A stretch of 14,813 bases of DNA, from the NCBI GenBank assembly GCA_945863085.1, contig CAMBCD010000031.1, positions 1 to 14,813 of the forward strand. The letters run 5' to 3'. The position numbers and the translations under genes are program-made. The notes beneath the pieces are model-generated. The model was given only the letters and a program-made list of their open reading frames with translations, was not told the DNA's origin and did not search any database. Positions 6,223 to 12,986 of the stretch are shown here, in pieces. Each line of letters starts with the position of its first letter. Positions within the stretch are counted from its first letter, which is position 1. The DNA is from Bordetella parapertussis (GTDB lineage: Bacteria; Pseudomonadota; Gammaproteobacteria; Burkholderiales; SG8-41).

Positions 6223-7416
6223 TCAGGCCAGAAACAACTGCATCAGGTCGTTGAGGAAACGCCGGCCCAGCGGCGTCGGCACCGCGTGCTGGTGGTCACG
6301 GGTGAGCAGTCCGCGCGCTTCGGCCTGGTCCAGCGTCGCCAGGATCTGCGTCAATTCCAACCCGGTGCGCGCGGCGAACAGCGACAGATCGAAGCCCTGA
6401 TTGAGACGCAAGGCGTTCATCATGAATTCGCCCGGGAGTTCGGCCAGCGTGACGTCGCGCGGCTCGGGGACCACCGCGCCCGCCGCGGCCTGCGCCAGAT
6501 AAGCTTTTGGCTGGCGTGTACGGGACTCACGTAATATTTTGTTTTTAAACGATATTTTACTGTGCGCCCCGGCGCCGATGCCAAGGTAGTCGCCAAACAT
6601 CCAGTAATTGAGATTGTGTTTGCTGCGCCGGCCGGGCTGGGCAAACGCCGAGGTTTCATAGTGCTCATACCCGGCTCCGGCCAGTTGCGCCTCCAGCGCA
6701 TCCTGCATTTCCGCAGCACTGTCATCATCGGGCAGCGCCGGCGGGTAACGATGAAAATAAGTATTCGGCTCCAGCGTCAGGTGGTACGCGCTGAGATGTT
6801 GTGGCGCATACGCGACGGCTGCCGCAATGTCGGCGGCCGCTTCATCGGGCGTCTGCCCGGGCAGCGCGTACATCAAATCCAGGTTGACGTTGTCGAATGT
6901 ACGCAGCGCCAGTTCCGTCGCGCGACGCGCTTGCGCCGCGTCATGGATGCGGCCCAGGGCCTTGAGATGCCGGTCATTGAAACTCTGGATGCCCAGCGAC
7001 AGGCGGTTGATGCCGGCAGCGCGAAAACCGGTGAATTTTTCCGCTTCCACAGTGCCGGGATTGGCTTCCATGGTGATTTCGGCATCGGCGACCAGCGGCA
7101 GCCGCGCACGCACTCCCGCGAGCAAGGCATCCAGTGCACGCACCGAAATCAGGCTTGGCGTGCCGCCACCGATGAACACGGTCAGTACCTGCCGGCCCCA
7201 GACCCGCGGCAGCGCCGCTTCAAGATCCAGCAACAGCGCAGCGACGTACTCATCCTCGGGGAGGTCGCCACGCGCCTCATGCGAATTGAAATCGCAGTAC
7301 GGGCATTTGCGTACGCACCAGGGAATATGGATGTACAGCGACAGCGGCGGCAGGGCGCTGAACTGTGGTGATGAGTGATGGGTAATGGGTGATGCGGTGG
7401 TGGTCATGGCGTACAT
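6223..7416 (-). CDS. hemW: HemW-type radical SAM protein (heme chaperone family)
   Basis: A 397-residue radical SAM protein of the HemN/HemW group. The [4Fe-4S] cluster motif is Cys34, Cys38, Cys41 in IPWCVRKCPYCDFNSH, followed by FIGGGTPSL (81-89), MEANPGT, NRLSLGIQSF and the KHNLNYW...YLGIGAGAHS region typical of HemW. HemW proteins bind heme and are thought to deliver it to respiratory enzymes; older annotation calls them coproporphyrinogen oxidase-like. ATG 7416 shares one base with the rdgB TAA stop (TAATG), which indicates translational coupling; ATG 7407 is the alternative. The first 20 or so residues are encoded by a heptamer repeat and are not family-like. Residues 287-295 fall in an AT-rich patch with ATA and TTA codons. 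Confidence 0.93.
   Translation of the reverse strand: MYAMTTTASPITHHSSPQFSALPPLSLYIHIPWCVRKCPYCDFNSHEARGDLPEDEYVAALLLDLEAALPRVWGRQVLTVFIGGGTPSLISVRALDALLAGVRARLPLVADAEITMEANPGTVEAEKFTGFRAAGINRLSLGIQSFNDRHLKALGRIHDAAQARRATELALRTFDNVNLDLMYALPGQTPDEAAADIAAAVAYAPQHLSAYHLTLEPNTYFHRYPPALPDDDSAAEMQDALEAQLAGAGYEHYETSAFAQPGRRSKHNLNYWMFGDYLGIGAGAHSKISFKNKILRESRTRQPKAYLAQAAAGAVVPEPRDVTLAELPGEFMMNALRLNQGFDLSLFAARTGLELTQILATLDQAEARGLLTRDHQHAVPTPLGRRFLNDLMQLFLA
6531..6560 (-). other. AT-rich rare-codon patch inside hemW
   Basis: Only 5 of these 30 bases are G or C, in an otherwise GC-rich gene. The coding strand uses AAA, ATA, TTT, AAA, AAC, AAA, ATA, TTA within HemW residues KISFKNKIL. The frame stays open and the flanking HemW motifs are intact. 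Confidence 0.75.
7367..7394. repeat. Heptamer tandem array overlapping the start of hemW
   Basis: Four adjacent heptamers on the plus strand: GGTGATG, AGTGATG, GGTAATG, GGTGATG. On the coding strand they read as TCACCCA-like units, resembling the thiS-thiG array. They encode part of the non-conserved HemW N-terminus (ASPITHHSSP). Confidence 0.7.
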
Positions 7417-8030
7417 TACGCCGCTGACAGCGTGCGCAGGCGCTCGACCAGTATCGCCAGCGCCCGGCCGCGGTGGCTGACGCGGTTTTTTTCTTCAGGC
7501 AGCAATTCGCCGCCGGTCCGGCCGAATTCCGGGATCAGAAACAGCGGATCGTAACCAAAACCGCCCTGCCCGCGTGGCGCCACGAGGATTTCGCCGTGCC
7601 ACTCCGCTTCGGCAATCAGCGGCTGCGGATCATCGGCGTGGCGCAGCAGCACGATCACGCAGTAATAATGCGCACTGCGATCGCTGGCATTCGCCAGTGC
7701 CTTCAGCAGTTTTTCATTGTTGCGCCGGTCCTGTTCTTCACGTTGCGTGCCTTCCGGGCTTTCCGCATACCGTGCCGAATACACGCCGGGTGCGCCGTCC
7801 AGCGCATGCACGCAGACACCGGAATCATCGGCCAGGGCAGGCAGTCCCGTCGTGCGGCTGGCATGGCGCGCCTTGGCCAGCGCGTTTTCAATGAAAGTAC
7901 CGTGCGGTTCCTCAGCTTCAGTGACGCCCAGTGCGCCCTGCGGAACGACCTCGATCGCCAGTGGCGCAAGGATGGCGCCGATCTCGCGCAGCTTGCCGGG
8001 GTTGTTGGAGGCGATGACGAGTTTTTTCAT
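7416..8030 (-). CDS. rdgB: XTP/dITP diphosphatase (RdgB/HAM1 family)
   Basis: A 204-residue enzyme that hydrolyses non-canonical purine triphosphates (ITP, dITP, XTP) to monophosphates, keeping deaminated bases out of DNA and RNA. Hallmarks: ASNNPGKLREI (7-17), THE conserved FIENALAKARHA, ALADDSGVCVHALDGAPGVYSARY beginning near residue 65, GGFGYDPLF (157-164) and SHRGRAL (185-191). The length is normal. I start at ATG 8030 (MKKLVIASNN); a TTG four codons upstream is possible but not family-like. No strong Shine-Dalgarno is seen. The stop overlaps the hemW start by one base. rph lies upstream across an inverted-repeat element, an order common in betaproteobacteria. Confidence 0.95.
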   Translation of the reverse strand: MKKLVIASNNPGKLREIGAILAPLAIEVVPQGALGVTEAEEPHGTFIENALAKARHASRTTGLPALADDSGVCVHALDGAPGVYSARYAESPEGTQREEQDRRNNEKLLKALANASDRSAHYYCVIVLLRHADDPQPLIAEAEWHGEILVAPRGQGGFGYDPLFLIPEFGRTGGELLPEEKNRVSHRGRALAILVERLRTLSAA

Positions 8031-8050
8031 CTTGAAAGTCAAAAACCTTT

Positions 8051-8148
8051 GCCACAGAGAACACAGAGGAAATCAAAAACATGGGGCACAAAATGACGCC
8101 TTACTCAAAAACCCAAACAATTCGGGTTTTCTCTGCGGCCTCTGTGGC
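8051..8148. repeat. Small inverted-repeat element (CACAGAG type) between rph and rdgB
   Basis: The ends form an imperfect 18-bp inverted repeat: GCCACAGAGAACACAGAG at 8051-8068 and CTCTGCGGCCTCTGTGGC at 8131-8148, pairing at about 14 of 18 positions. The interior is AT-rich and has no gene. It fills most of the rph-rdgB gap and looks like a mobile or dispersed intergenic palindromic unit. Confidence 0.6.
8107..8129 (-). terminator. Possible weak terminator after rph
   Basis: A 7-bp stem AAAACCC/GGGTTTT with a 9-base loop lies inside the inverted-repeat element. On the minus strand the GGG is followed by five T. The stem is short and half A-T, so termination would be partial at best. Confidence 0.35.
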
Positions 8149-8172
8149 TGAATTTGAATTGGGGTTTCAGCT

Positions 8173-8886
8173 TTACCCCAGCGCTGCGCGCTGCGCCGCC
8201 ACCAGCTGCCCGATGCCGCGCTGCGCGAGATCCAGCATGGCCTGCATTTCGGAACGGCTGAACGGAGCGCCTTCTGCCGTGCCCTGGATTTCGATCATGC
8301 CGCCACCTTCGGTCATCACCACATTCATGTCGGTGTCGCAGGTGGAGTCTTCAGCATAGTCGAGGTCGAGCACCGGCACCCCCTGGTAGACCCCGACCGA
8401 CACCGCGGCCACCGCTTCACGGATCGGTGATGCTGCCAGGCGTTTTTCACGGATCAGGAAATTCACCGCGTCAGCGAGTGCGACGTAGGCGCCGGTGATG
8501 CTTGCGGTGCGCGTGCCGCCGTCGGCCTGCAGCACGTCGCAGTCGAGGTGGATGGTGCGCGGACCGAGCTGCTCCAGGCTCACCACCGCGCGCAGCGAAC
8601 GCCCGATCAGGCGCTGGATTTCCTGGGTGCGGCCCGATTGTTTGCCGCGTGCCGCCTCACGGTCGGTGCGGGTATTGGTCGAGCGCGGCAACATGCCGTA
8701 TTCGGCAGTGACCCAGCCGCGGTCGGTTCCGCGCAGATGCGGCGGCTGTTTCTCAAGCACACTCGCCGTGCACAGCACCTTGGTGGCGCCGAATTCGATC
8801 AGCACCGAGCCTTCGGCGTGGCAGGTGTAATTGCGGGTGATGCGGATGGCACGCAGCTCATCCGGTTTGCGCTGACTGGGTCGCAC
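8173..8886 (-). CDS. rph: Ribonuclease PH
   Basis: A 237-residue phosphate-dependent 3'-to-5' exoribonuclease that trims tRNA 3' ends. The sequence carries the usual RNase PH landmarks: [12 protein letters not shown] at the start, [71 protein letters not shown] and [12 protein letters not shown]. Full length, no damage seen. The start is GTG 8886, decided by AAGGAG four bases upstream. It diverges from yicC, as in many proteobacteria, and a perfect TATAAT lies 37-42 bases upstream on its strand. Confidence 0.97.
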   Translation of the reverse strand: MRPSQRKPDELRAIRITRNYTCHAEGSVLIEFGATKVLCTASVLEKQPPHLRGTDRGWVTAEYGMLPRSTNTRTDREAARGKQSGRTQEIQRLIGRSLRAVVSLEQLGPRTIHLDCDVLQADGGTRTASITGAYVALADAVNFLIREKRLAASPIREAVAAVSVGVYQGVPVLDLDYAEDSTCDTDMNVVMTEGGGMIEIQGTAEGAPFSRSEMQAMLDLAQRGIGQLVAAQRAALG

Positions 8887-8890
8887 GGTG

Positions 8891-8896
8891 CTCCTT
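8891..8896 (-). promoter_or_regulatory. Ribosome-binding site that fixes the rph GTG start
   Basis: AAGGAG on the minus strand, four bases before GTG 8886. Confidence 0.8.
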
Positions 8897-8922
8897 CGAT
8901 ATGCTATGTTTCAAGGGTTCCC

Positions 8923-8930
8923 ATTATAAA
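8923..8930. promoter_or_regulatory. Symmetric -10 region shared by rph (minus) and yicC (plus)
   Basis: ATTATAAA reads as TATAAT on the minus strand (8928 to 8923) and as TATAAA on the plus strand (8925 to 8930). On the minus side it would give rph a leader of roughly 30 bases that includes its Shine-Dalgarno. On the plus side transcription would begin only a few bases before the yicC ATG. No consensus -35 is visible on either side. Confidence 0.45.
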
Positions 8931-8939
8931 GCTCCCGCC

Positions 8940-9806
8940 ATGATCCACAGCATGACCGGTTACGCCACTGCCTCGCGCGAGCTCCCCTGGGGGGCCGTCA
9001 GCGTCGAGCTGCGCTCGGTCAACCACCGCTATCTTGATGTTTCGTTCCGTGTGCCGGACGAACTGCGGCAGGCCGAGCAGGCCTTGCGTGAAACCATCTC
9101 GGGCGCAATGACCCGCGGCAAAATCGAATGCCGGGTCTCCTACGCCCTGCGCAGCAGCTCGGAGGGCGGCACGGAACTCGACACCAGGCTGCTCGCGCAG
9201 GTGCTCGAACTCAACGCGCGCGCCCGTGCAGCGCTCCCCGAAGCATGCCCGCTGGGCGTGGCTGACATCCTGCGCTGGCCCGGCATGCTCGGCGCCGACG
9301 ACCTGCCCGCCGATGAATTGCGTGCGACCGCAGGCGAACTGCTGCGCGAGGCGCTGCGCGAGTTCACCGCGGCGCGCGCACGCGAAGGCGCCAAGCTGGC
9401 GGCAATCATCCTCGAGCGCGCCGCGGAAATGCGCACGCGCATCGCGGTCGTGCAACCGCGCATCCCGGCGATCATCGCCGCGTTCCAGGAAAAACTGAAT
9501 CTCCGACTGAAGGAAGCGCTGGTTTCCGCGGACGACGAACGGGTGCGCCAGGAAATCGCGCTGTTCATCAACAAGATCGATGTCGACGAGGAACTGTCAC
9601 GCCTGGCGACCCACCTCGACGAACTGCAGCGCATCCTCGGCAAGGGCGGCGCTTCGGGCAAACGCCTCGATTTCCTGATGCAGGAACTCAACCGCGAAGC
9701 CAATACGCTGGGTTCAAAGTCCGCCGACATCGAAGTGACCCGCGTGGCGATGGACTTGAAGCTGTTGATCGAGCAGATGCGCGAACAGATTCAGAACATC
9801 GAGTAA
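8940..9806 (+). CDS. yicC: YicC/YloC-family endoribonuclease-like protein
   Basis: A 288-residue protein beginning MIHSMTGYA, the near-invariant start of this family, followed by VELRSVNHRYLDVSFRVP and ending with the conserved C-terminal domain (RQEIALFINKIDVDEELSRL, then DFLMQELNREANTLGSK). Family members in E. coli and Bacillus have been described as endoribonucleases involved in RNA turnover; the role here is inferred. An in-frame ATG at 8901 would add 13 residues but does not match the family. No Shine-Dalgarno precedes 8940, and the plus-strand -10 candidate lies so close that the mRNA may be nearly leaderless. gmk follows after three bases. Confidence 0.92.
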   Translation: MIHSMTGYATASRELPWGAVSVELRSVNHRYLDVSFRVPDELRQAEQALRETISGAMTRGKIECRVSYALRSSSEGGTELDTRLLAQVLELNARARAALPEACPLGVADILRWPGMLGADDLPADELRATAGELLREALREFTAARAREGAKLAAIILERAAEMRTRIAVVQPRIPAIIAAFQEKLNLRLKEALVSADDERVRQEIALFINKIDVDEELSRLATHLDELQRILGKGGASGKRLDFLMQELNREANTLGSKSADIEVTRVAMDLKLLIEQMREQIQNIE

Positions 9807-9809
9807 CCA

Positions 9810-10418
9810 ATGAGCGGCAATCTCTATATCGTCAGCGCGCCCTCCGGTGCCGGCAAAACCAGCCTGGTGTCGGCGCTGCTCGAAGCCGACCCCCAGATCC
9901 GCAAATCGGTCTCTTTCACCACACGACAACCGCGGCCCGGCGAGGTCAACGGCAGTCACTATCATTTTGTCACCACGGCTGATTTTGAGCGCATGGCGCA
10001 GGCCGGCGATTTCCTCGAATCAGCACTGGTGCACGACAACCGCTACGGCACATCGCGAAAGTGGGTTCAGGAGCAAATGGCCGCTGATATCGACATCGTG
10101 CTCGAAATCGACTGGCAGGGCGCCGCCCAGGTGCGCAAGCTGATGCCGGCGGCGATCAGCATTTTCATCCTGCCGCCCTCATTTGAAGCGCTGCTGAAGC
10201 GGCTGAATGCCCGCGGCCAGGATCCGGCCGACGTCATCGCCCGGCGGCTGGCCAACGCCCGCGAGGAAATCGCCCACGTTACGGACTTCGACTATGTTAT
10301 TATCAACAACGATTTCCGGACGGCGGCATCCGAACTTCAGGATGTAGTCCGCGCCGAACGTCTGCGCACCCCGCGCCAGCTGAACCGGCATACCGCACTG
10401 ATCAACCGACTTAAATAA
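9810..10418 (+). CDS. gmk: Guanylate kinase
   Basis: A 202-residue cytoplasmic kinase converting GMP and ATP to GDP and ADP. The P-loop is SAPSGAGKTSL (residues 9-19), followed by the GMP-binding region SFTTRQPRPGEVNGSHYHFV and the lid and core motifs LEIDWQGAAQVR and FILPPS. Length is normal. It starts three bases after the yicC stop, without a good Shine-Dalgarno, so translation is probably coupled to yicC. It supplies GDP/GTP, the substrates of the SpoT-type ppGpp synthase encoded two genes downstream. Confidence 0.97.
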   Translation: MSGNLYIVSAPSGAGKTSLVSALLEADPQIRKSVSFTTRQPRPGEVNGSHYHFVTTADFERMAQAGDFLESALVHDNRYGTSRKWVQEQMAADIDIVLEIDWQGAAQVRKLMPAAISIFILPPSFEALLKRLNARGQDPADVIARRLANAREEIAHVTDFDYVIINNDFRTAASELQDVVRAERLRTPRQLNRHTALINRLK

Positions 10419-10450
10419 GTTAAGTTAATTACCTTAAAGCAGGAAACTCC

Positions 10451-10657
10451 ATGGCCCGCATCACCGTAGACGACTGCATGAAAATCATCCCCAACCGCTT
10501 CGACATGTCGCTGGCAGCCACTTACCGTGCCCGGCAACTGGCGAACGGTGCCCAGCCGATGATCGATGCAACCCGCGACAAGCCGACCGTCATTGCCCTG
10601 CGCGAACTCGCTGCAGGAAAATACGGCGCGGACATTCTCAACAAAAGCCCGACGTAA
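10451..10657 (+). CDS. rpoZ: RNA polymerase omega subunit
   Basis: A 68-residue protein starting [19 protein letters not shown] and containing [12 protein letters not shown] and [16 protein letters not shown], a clear omega subunit. Omega assists beta' folding and assembly and, in proteobacteria, forms part of a ppGpp site on RNA polymerase. AGGAAA at 10441-10446 gives a good ribosome-binding site for ATG 10451. The 32-base gap after gmk is AT-rich with several TTAA steps and could hold a promoter, but no hexamer pair is convincing. Genes on both sides belong to guanine nucleotide metabolism. Confidence 0.96.
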   Translation: MARITVDDCMKIIPNRFDMSLAATYRARQLANGAQPMIDATRDKPTVIALRELAAGKYGADILNKSPT

Positions 10658-10690
10658 CAGGCCTGCGCCCGCGACTGGGGCAGGCGCCTG
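10658..10690 (+). other. GC-rich nested palindromes between rpoZ and spoT
   Basis: CAGGCCTG at 10658-10665 and CAGGCGCCTG at 10681-10690 are each self-complementary, and their halves can also pair with each other (GCCTGC with GCAGGC, plus CCC with GGG) around a GCGACT loop. No T-run follows, so it is not a standard terminator. It may be a pause or processing hairpin, or chance in GC-rich DNA. Confidence 0.45.
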
Positions 10691-10712
10691 ACTGCGAACG
10701 GCAGACGGACGC

Positions 10713-12860
10713 ATGACTGCTTCAGCCCGCCCCATCGTTGCCGCACCACCCACCGCTTCCGCGTTATTCAAGGAGTGGTCGGGATACCTGAAGCCGGAAG
10801 ATGTATCGCAGCTCCAGGCTGCCTACCATTTCAGCGAGTCGGCGCACCAGGGGCAGTTCCGCAAATCCGGCGAACCCTATATCGCACACCCGCTGGCGGT
10901 CGCCAGCATCCTTGCGCAATGGCATCTTGACGGGCAGGCACTGACCGCAGCACTGCTGCACGACGTCGTCGAAGACACCGACGTCACCAAAGGCCAGATT
11001 GCCGAACTGTTCGGCCGCCCCGTCGCCGAACTGGTGGATGGCGTGTCCAAGCTCGACCGCATCGAGTTCGACAGCCAGGAAAAGGCGCAGGCGGAAAATT
11101 TCCGCAAAATGCTGCTGGCGATGGCGCGCGACGTGCGCGTGATGCTGATCAAACTCGCCGACCGCCTGCACAACATGCGCACGCTCGATGCCGTGCATCC
11201 GCAGAAGCGCCAGCGCGTCGCCCGCGAAACCCTGGAAATCTACGCACCCATCGCCAACCGGCTGGGACTGAACAGCATCTACCAGGAGATGGAAGACCTG
11301 TCCTTCCAGCACCTGTTCCCGGACCGTTTCCGCGTGCTGGCCAAAGCGGTGCGCACCGCCCGCGGCAACCGCCGCGAAGGGGTCAGCAAGGTGCTGGAAG
11401 GCATCGAGCGCCGGCTGGCCGAATTCAAACTCGAAGCGCAGGTGCAGGGGCGCGAAAAACACCTGCATTCGGTGTACCGGAAAATGCGCGAAAAACACCT
11501 GTCGTTCGCGCAGGTGCACGACGTGTTCGGCTTCCGCATCATCGTCAAGGACATGCCCTCCTGTTATGTCGCACTCGGCGTGCTGCACGGTCTCTACAAA
11601 CCGATCCCGGGCAAATTCAAGGACTACATCGCGATCCCCAAGGCCAACGGCTACCAGTCACTGCACACCACGCTGTTCGGCCCCTTCGGCAGCCCGATTG
11701 AAATCCAGATCCGCACCGCGGACATGCACCGCATCGCCGAGGCCGGCGTCGCTTCGCACTGGCTCTACAAGAGCTCCGACACCTCGCTGTCGGAACTGCA
11801 GCAGAAAACCCACCAGTGGCTGCAAAGTCTGCTCGAAATGCAGTCCGAGTCGGGTGACTCCGTTGAATTCCTCGAACACCTCAAGGTCGACCTGTTCCCG
11901 GACGAGGTCTACGTGTTCACCCCCAAAGGCAAGATCATGTCGCTGCCGCGCGGCGCCAGCGCCGTCGATTTTGCCTACGCCGTGCACACCGACATCGGCA
12001 ACCGCTGCGTCGCCGTCAAGATCAACCAGGAACTGATGCCGCTCCGAACTGAACTCCGCAACGGCGACCGCGTCGAGATCATCACCGCCTCACATGCCAA
12101 ACCCAATCCGCTGTGGCTGAATTTTGTTGCCACCGCAAAAGCGCGCGCCCATATCCGGCATTTCCTGAAAACCATGCATTTTTCGGAGTCGGTGCAGCTC
12201 GGCAGCCGCCTGCTGCAGCAGGCGCTGGCCAACTTCAAGGCCAACCTGCCCGACGTCAGTACCGTTCAGTGGGACAAGCTGGTGCGCGATTCCAGCGGCC
12301 GCTCGCGCGACGACATCCTGTCCGACATCGGCCTCGGCAAACGCCTTGCCGTGGTGGTCGCCCATCAGCTGCTGGCGATGGGCGAGCCGCTGCCGGCGGA
12401 AGCGCGGCCTGTGGGTGCCGTCGTGGTGCGCGGTTCGGAAGGCATCGCGGTCCAGTTCGCACGCTGCTGCGGGCCGATCCCCGGTGACCCGATCATCGGC
12501 ATCATCAGCAAGGGCCAGGGCATGGTGATACATACCCACGACTGCCCGGTCATCGCCAAAAGCCATCGCGATCCCGAACGCGTGCTCGATGTGCAATGGG
12601 ATGCCAATCCGTCGAAGCTGTTTGACGTCGGCATCCGGCTGGTGGTGGCCAACCAGCGCGGCGTACTGGCCAAAGTGGCCGCCGAAATCGCCGCCGCCGA
12701 ATCCAACATCCAGAACGTCGCCGTCGATCCCGAGGACGGCGGCACCTACACCGGCATGCGTTTCACCGTGCAAGTCATGAACCGCATGCATCTTGCGCGC
12801 ATCGTCCGCGATCTGCGCAAAATTCCCGAGGTTGTCCGCATCAGCCGCATCAAGGGTTAA
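10713..12860 (+). CDS. spoT: Bifunctional (p)ppGpp synthase/hydrolase, SpoT/Rel type
   Basis: A 715-residue long RelA/SpoT homologue. In order: HD hydrolase domain with HDVVED (83-88) and LADRLHNMRTL (148-158), so ppGpp hydrolysis should be active; synthetase domain with HDVFGFRII, KFKDYIAIPKANGYQSLHT (301-319) and EIQIRT (330-335); TGS domain (about 390-455, VYVFTPKGKIMSLP); the zinc-finger-like/CC region with RCCGPIPGDPIIG; and a C-terminal ACT domain (about 635-712). The intact HD motif separates it from monofunctional RelA. The synthetase motif usually written RXKD in bifunctional enzymes is KFKD here. It starts 55 bases after rpoZ in the usual gmk-rpoZ-spoT order; the start ATG has no strong Shine-Dalgarno. 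Confidence 0.95.
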   Translation: MTASARPIVAAPPTASALFKEWSGYLKPEDVSQLQAAYHFSESAHQGQFRKSGEPYIAHPLAVASILAQWHLDGQALTAALLHDVVEDTDVTKGQIAELFGRPVAELVDGVSKLDRIEFDSQEKAQAENFRKMLLAMARDVRVMLIKLADRLHNMRTLDAVHPQKRQRVARETLEIYAPIANRLGLNSIYQEMEDLSFQHLFPDRFRVLAKAVRTARGNRREGVSKVLEGIERRLAEFKLEAQVQGREKHLHSVYRKMREKHLSFAQVHDVFGFRIIVKDMPSCYVALGVLHGLYKPIPGKFKDYIAIPKANGYQSLHTTLFGPFGSPIEIQIRTADMHRIAEAGVASHWLYKSSDTSLSELQQKTHQWLQSLLEMQSESGDSVEFLEHLKVDLFPDEVYVFTPKGKIMSLPRGASAVDFAYAVHTDIGNRCVAVKINQELMPLRTELRNGDRVEIITASHAKPNPLWLNFVATAKARAHIRHFLKTMHFSESVQLGSRLLQQALANFKANLPDVSTVQWDKLVRDSSGRSRDDILSDIGLGKRLAVVVAHQLLAMGEPLPAEARPVGAVVVRGSEGIAVQFARCCGPIPGDPIIGIISKGQGMVIHTHDCPVIAKSHRDPERVLDVQWDANPSKLFDVGIRLVVANQRGVLAKVAAEIAAAESNIQNVAVDPEDGGTYTGMRFTVQVMNRMHLARIVRDLRKIPEVVRISRIKG

Positions 12861-12867
12861 AACATTT

Positions 12868-12889
12868 CCGTCGGCAACCGGCCCGACGG
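12868..12889 (+). terminator. Possible hairpin terminator after spoT
   Basis: A 7-bp perfect stem CCGTCGG/CCGACGG with an 8-base loop starts eight bases after the spoT stop. It lacks a downstream T-run, so intrinsic termination is doubtful. Confidence 0.3.
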
Positions 12890-12915
12890 CAAATAGCATC
12901 ACAAATACAGTAGGT

Positions 12916-12921
12916 TATACT
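12916..12921 (+). promoter_or_regulatory. Possible -10 box of the REC-PAS-GGDEF-EAL gene
   Basis: TATACT lies about 65 bases before the start, in the only AT-rich stretch of the gap after spoT. No good -35 hexamer accompanies it. Confidence 0.3.
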
Positions 12922-12986
12922 CCGACGCGAATGACTTCTCATTGCGCGCGCATCTCCAGCCTCACCGCTTCATCGGGCCGCACCCG

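Noticed and set aside
6562..7371. 269-codon plus-strand frame opposite hemW
   Set aside because: Shadow frame with compositionally biased sequence; the opposite strand carries the radical SAM cysteines and HemW motifs.
8901..8939. ATG at 8901 as a longer yicC start
   Set aside because: The family begins at MIHSMTGYA, which matches the ATG at 8940; the extra residues cross the candidate promoter.
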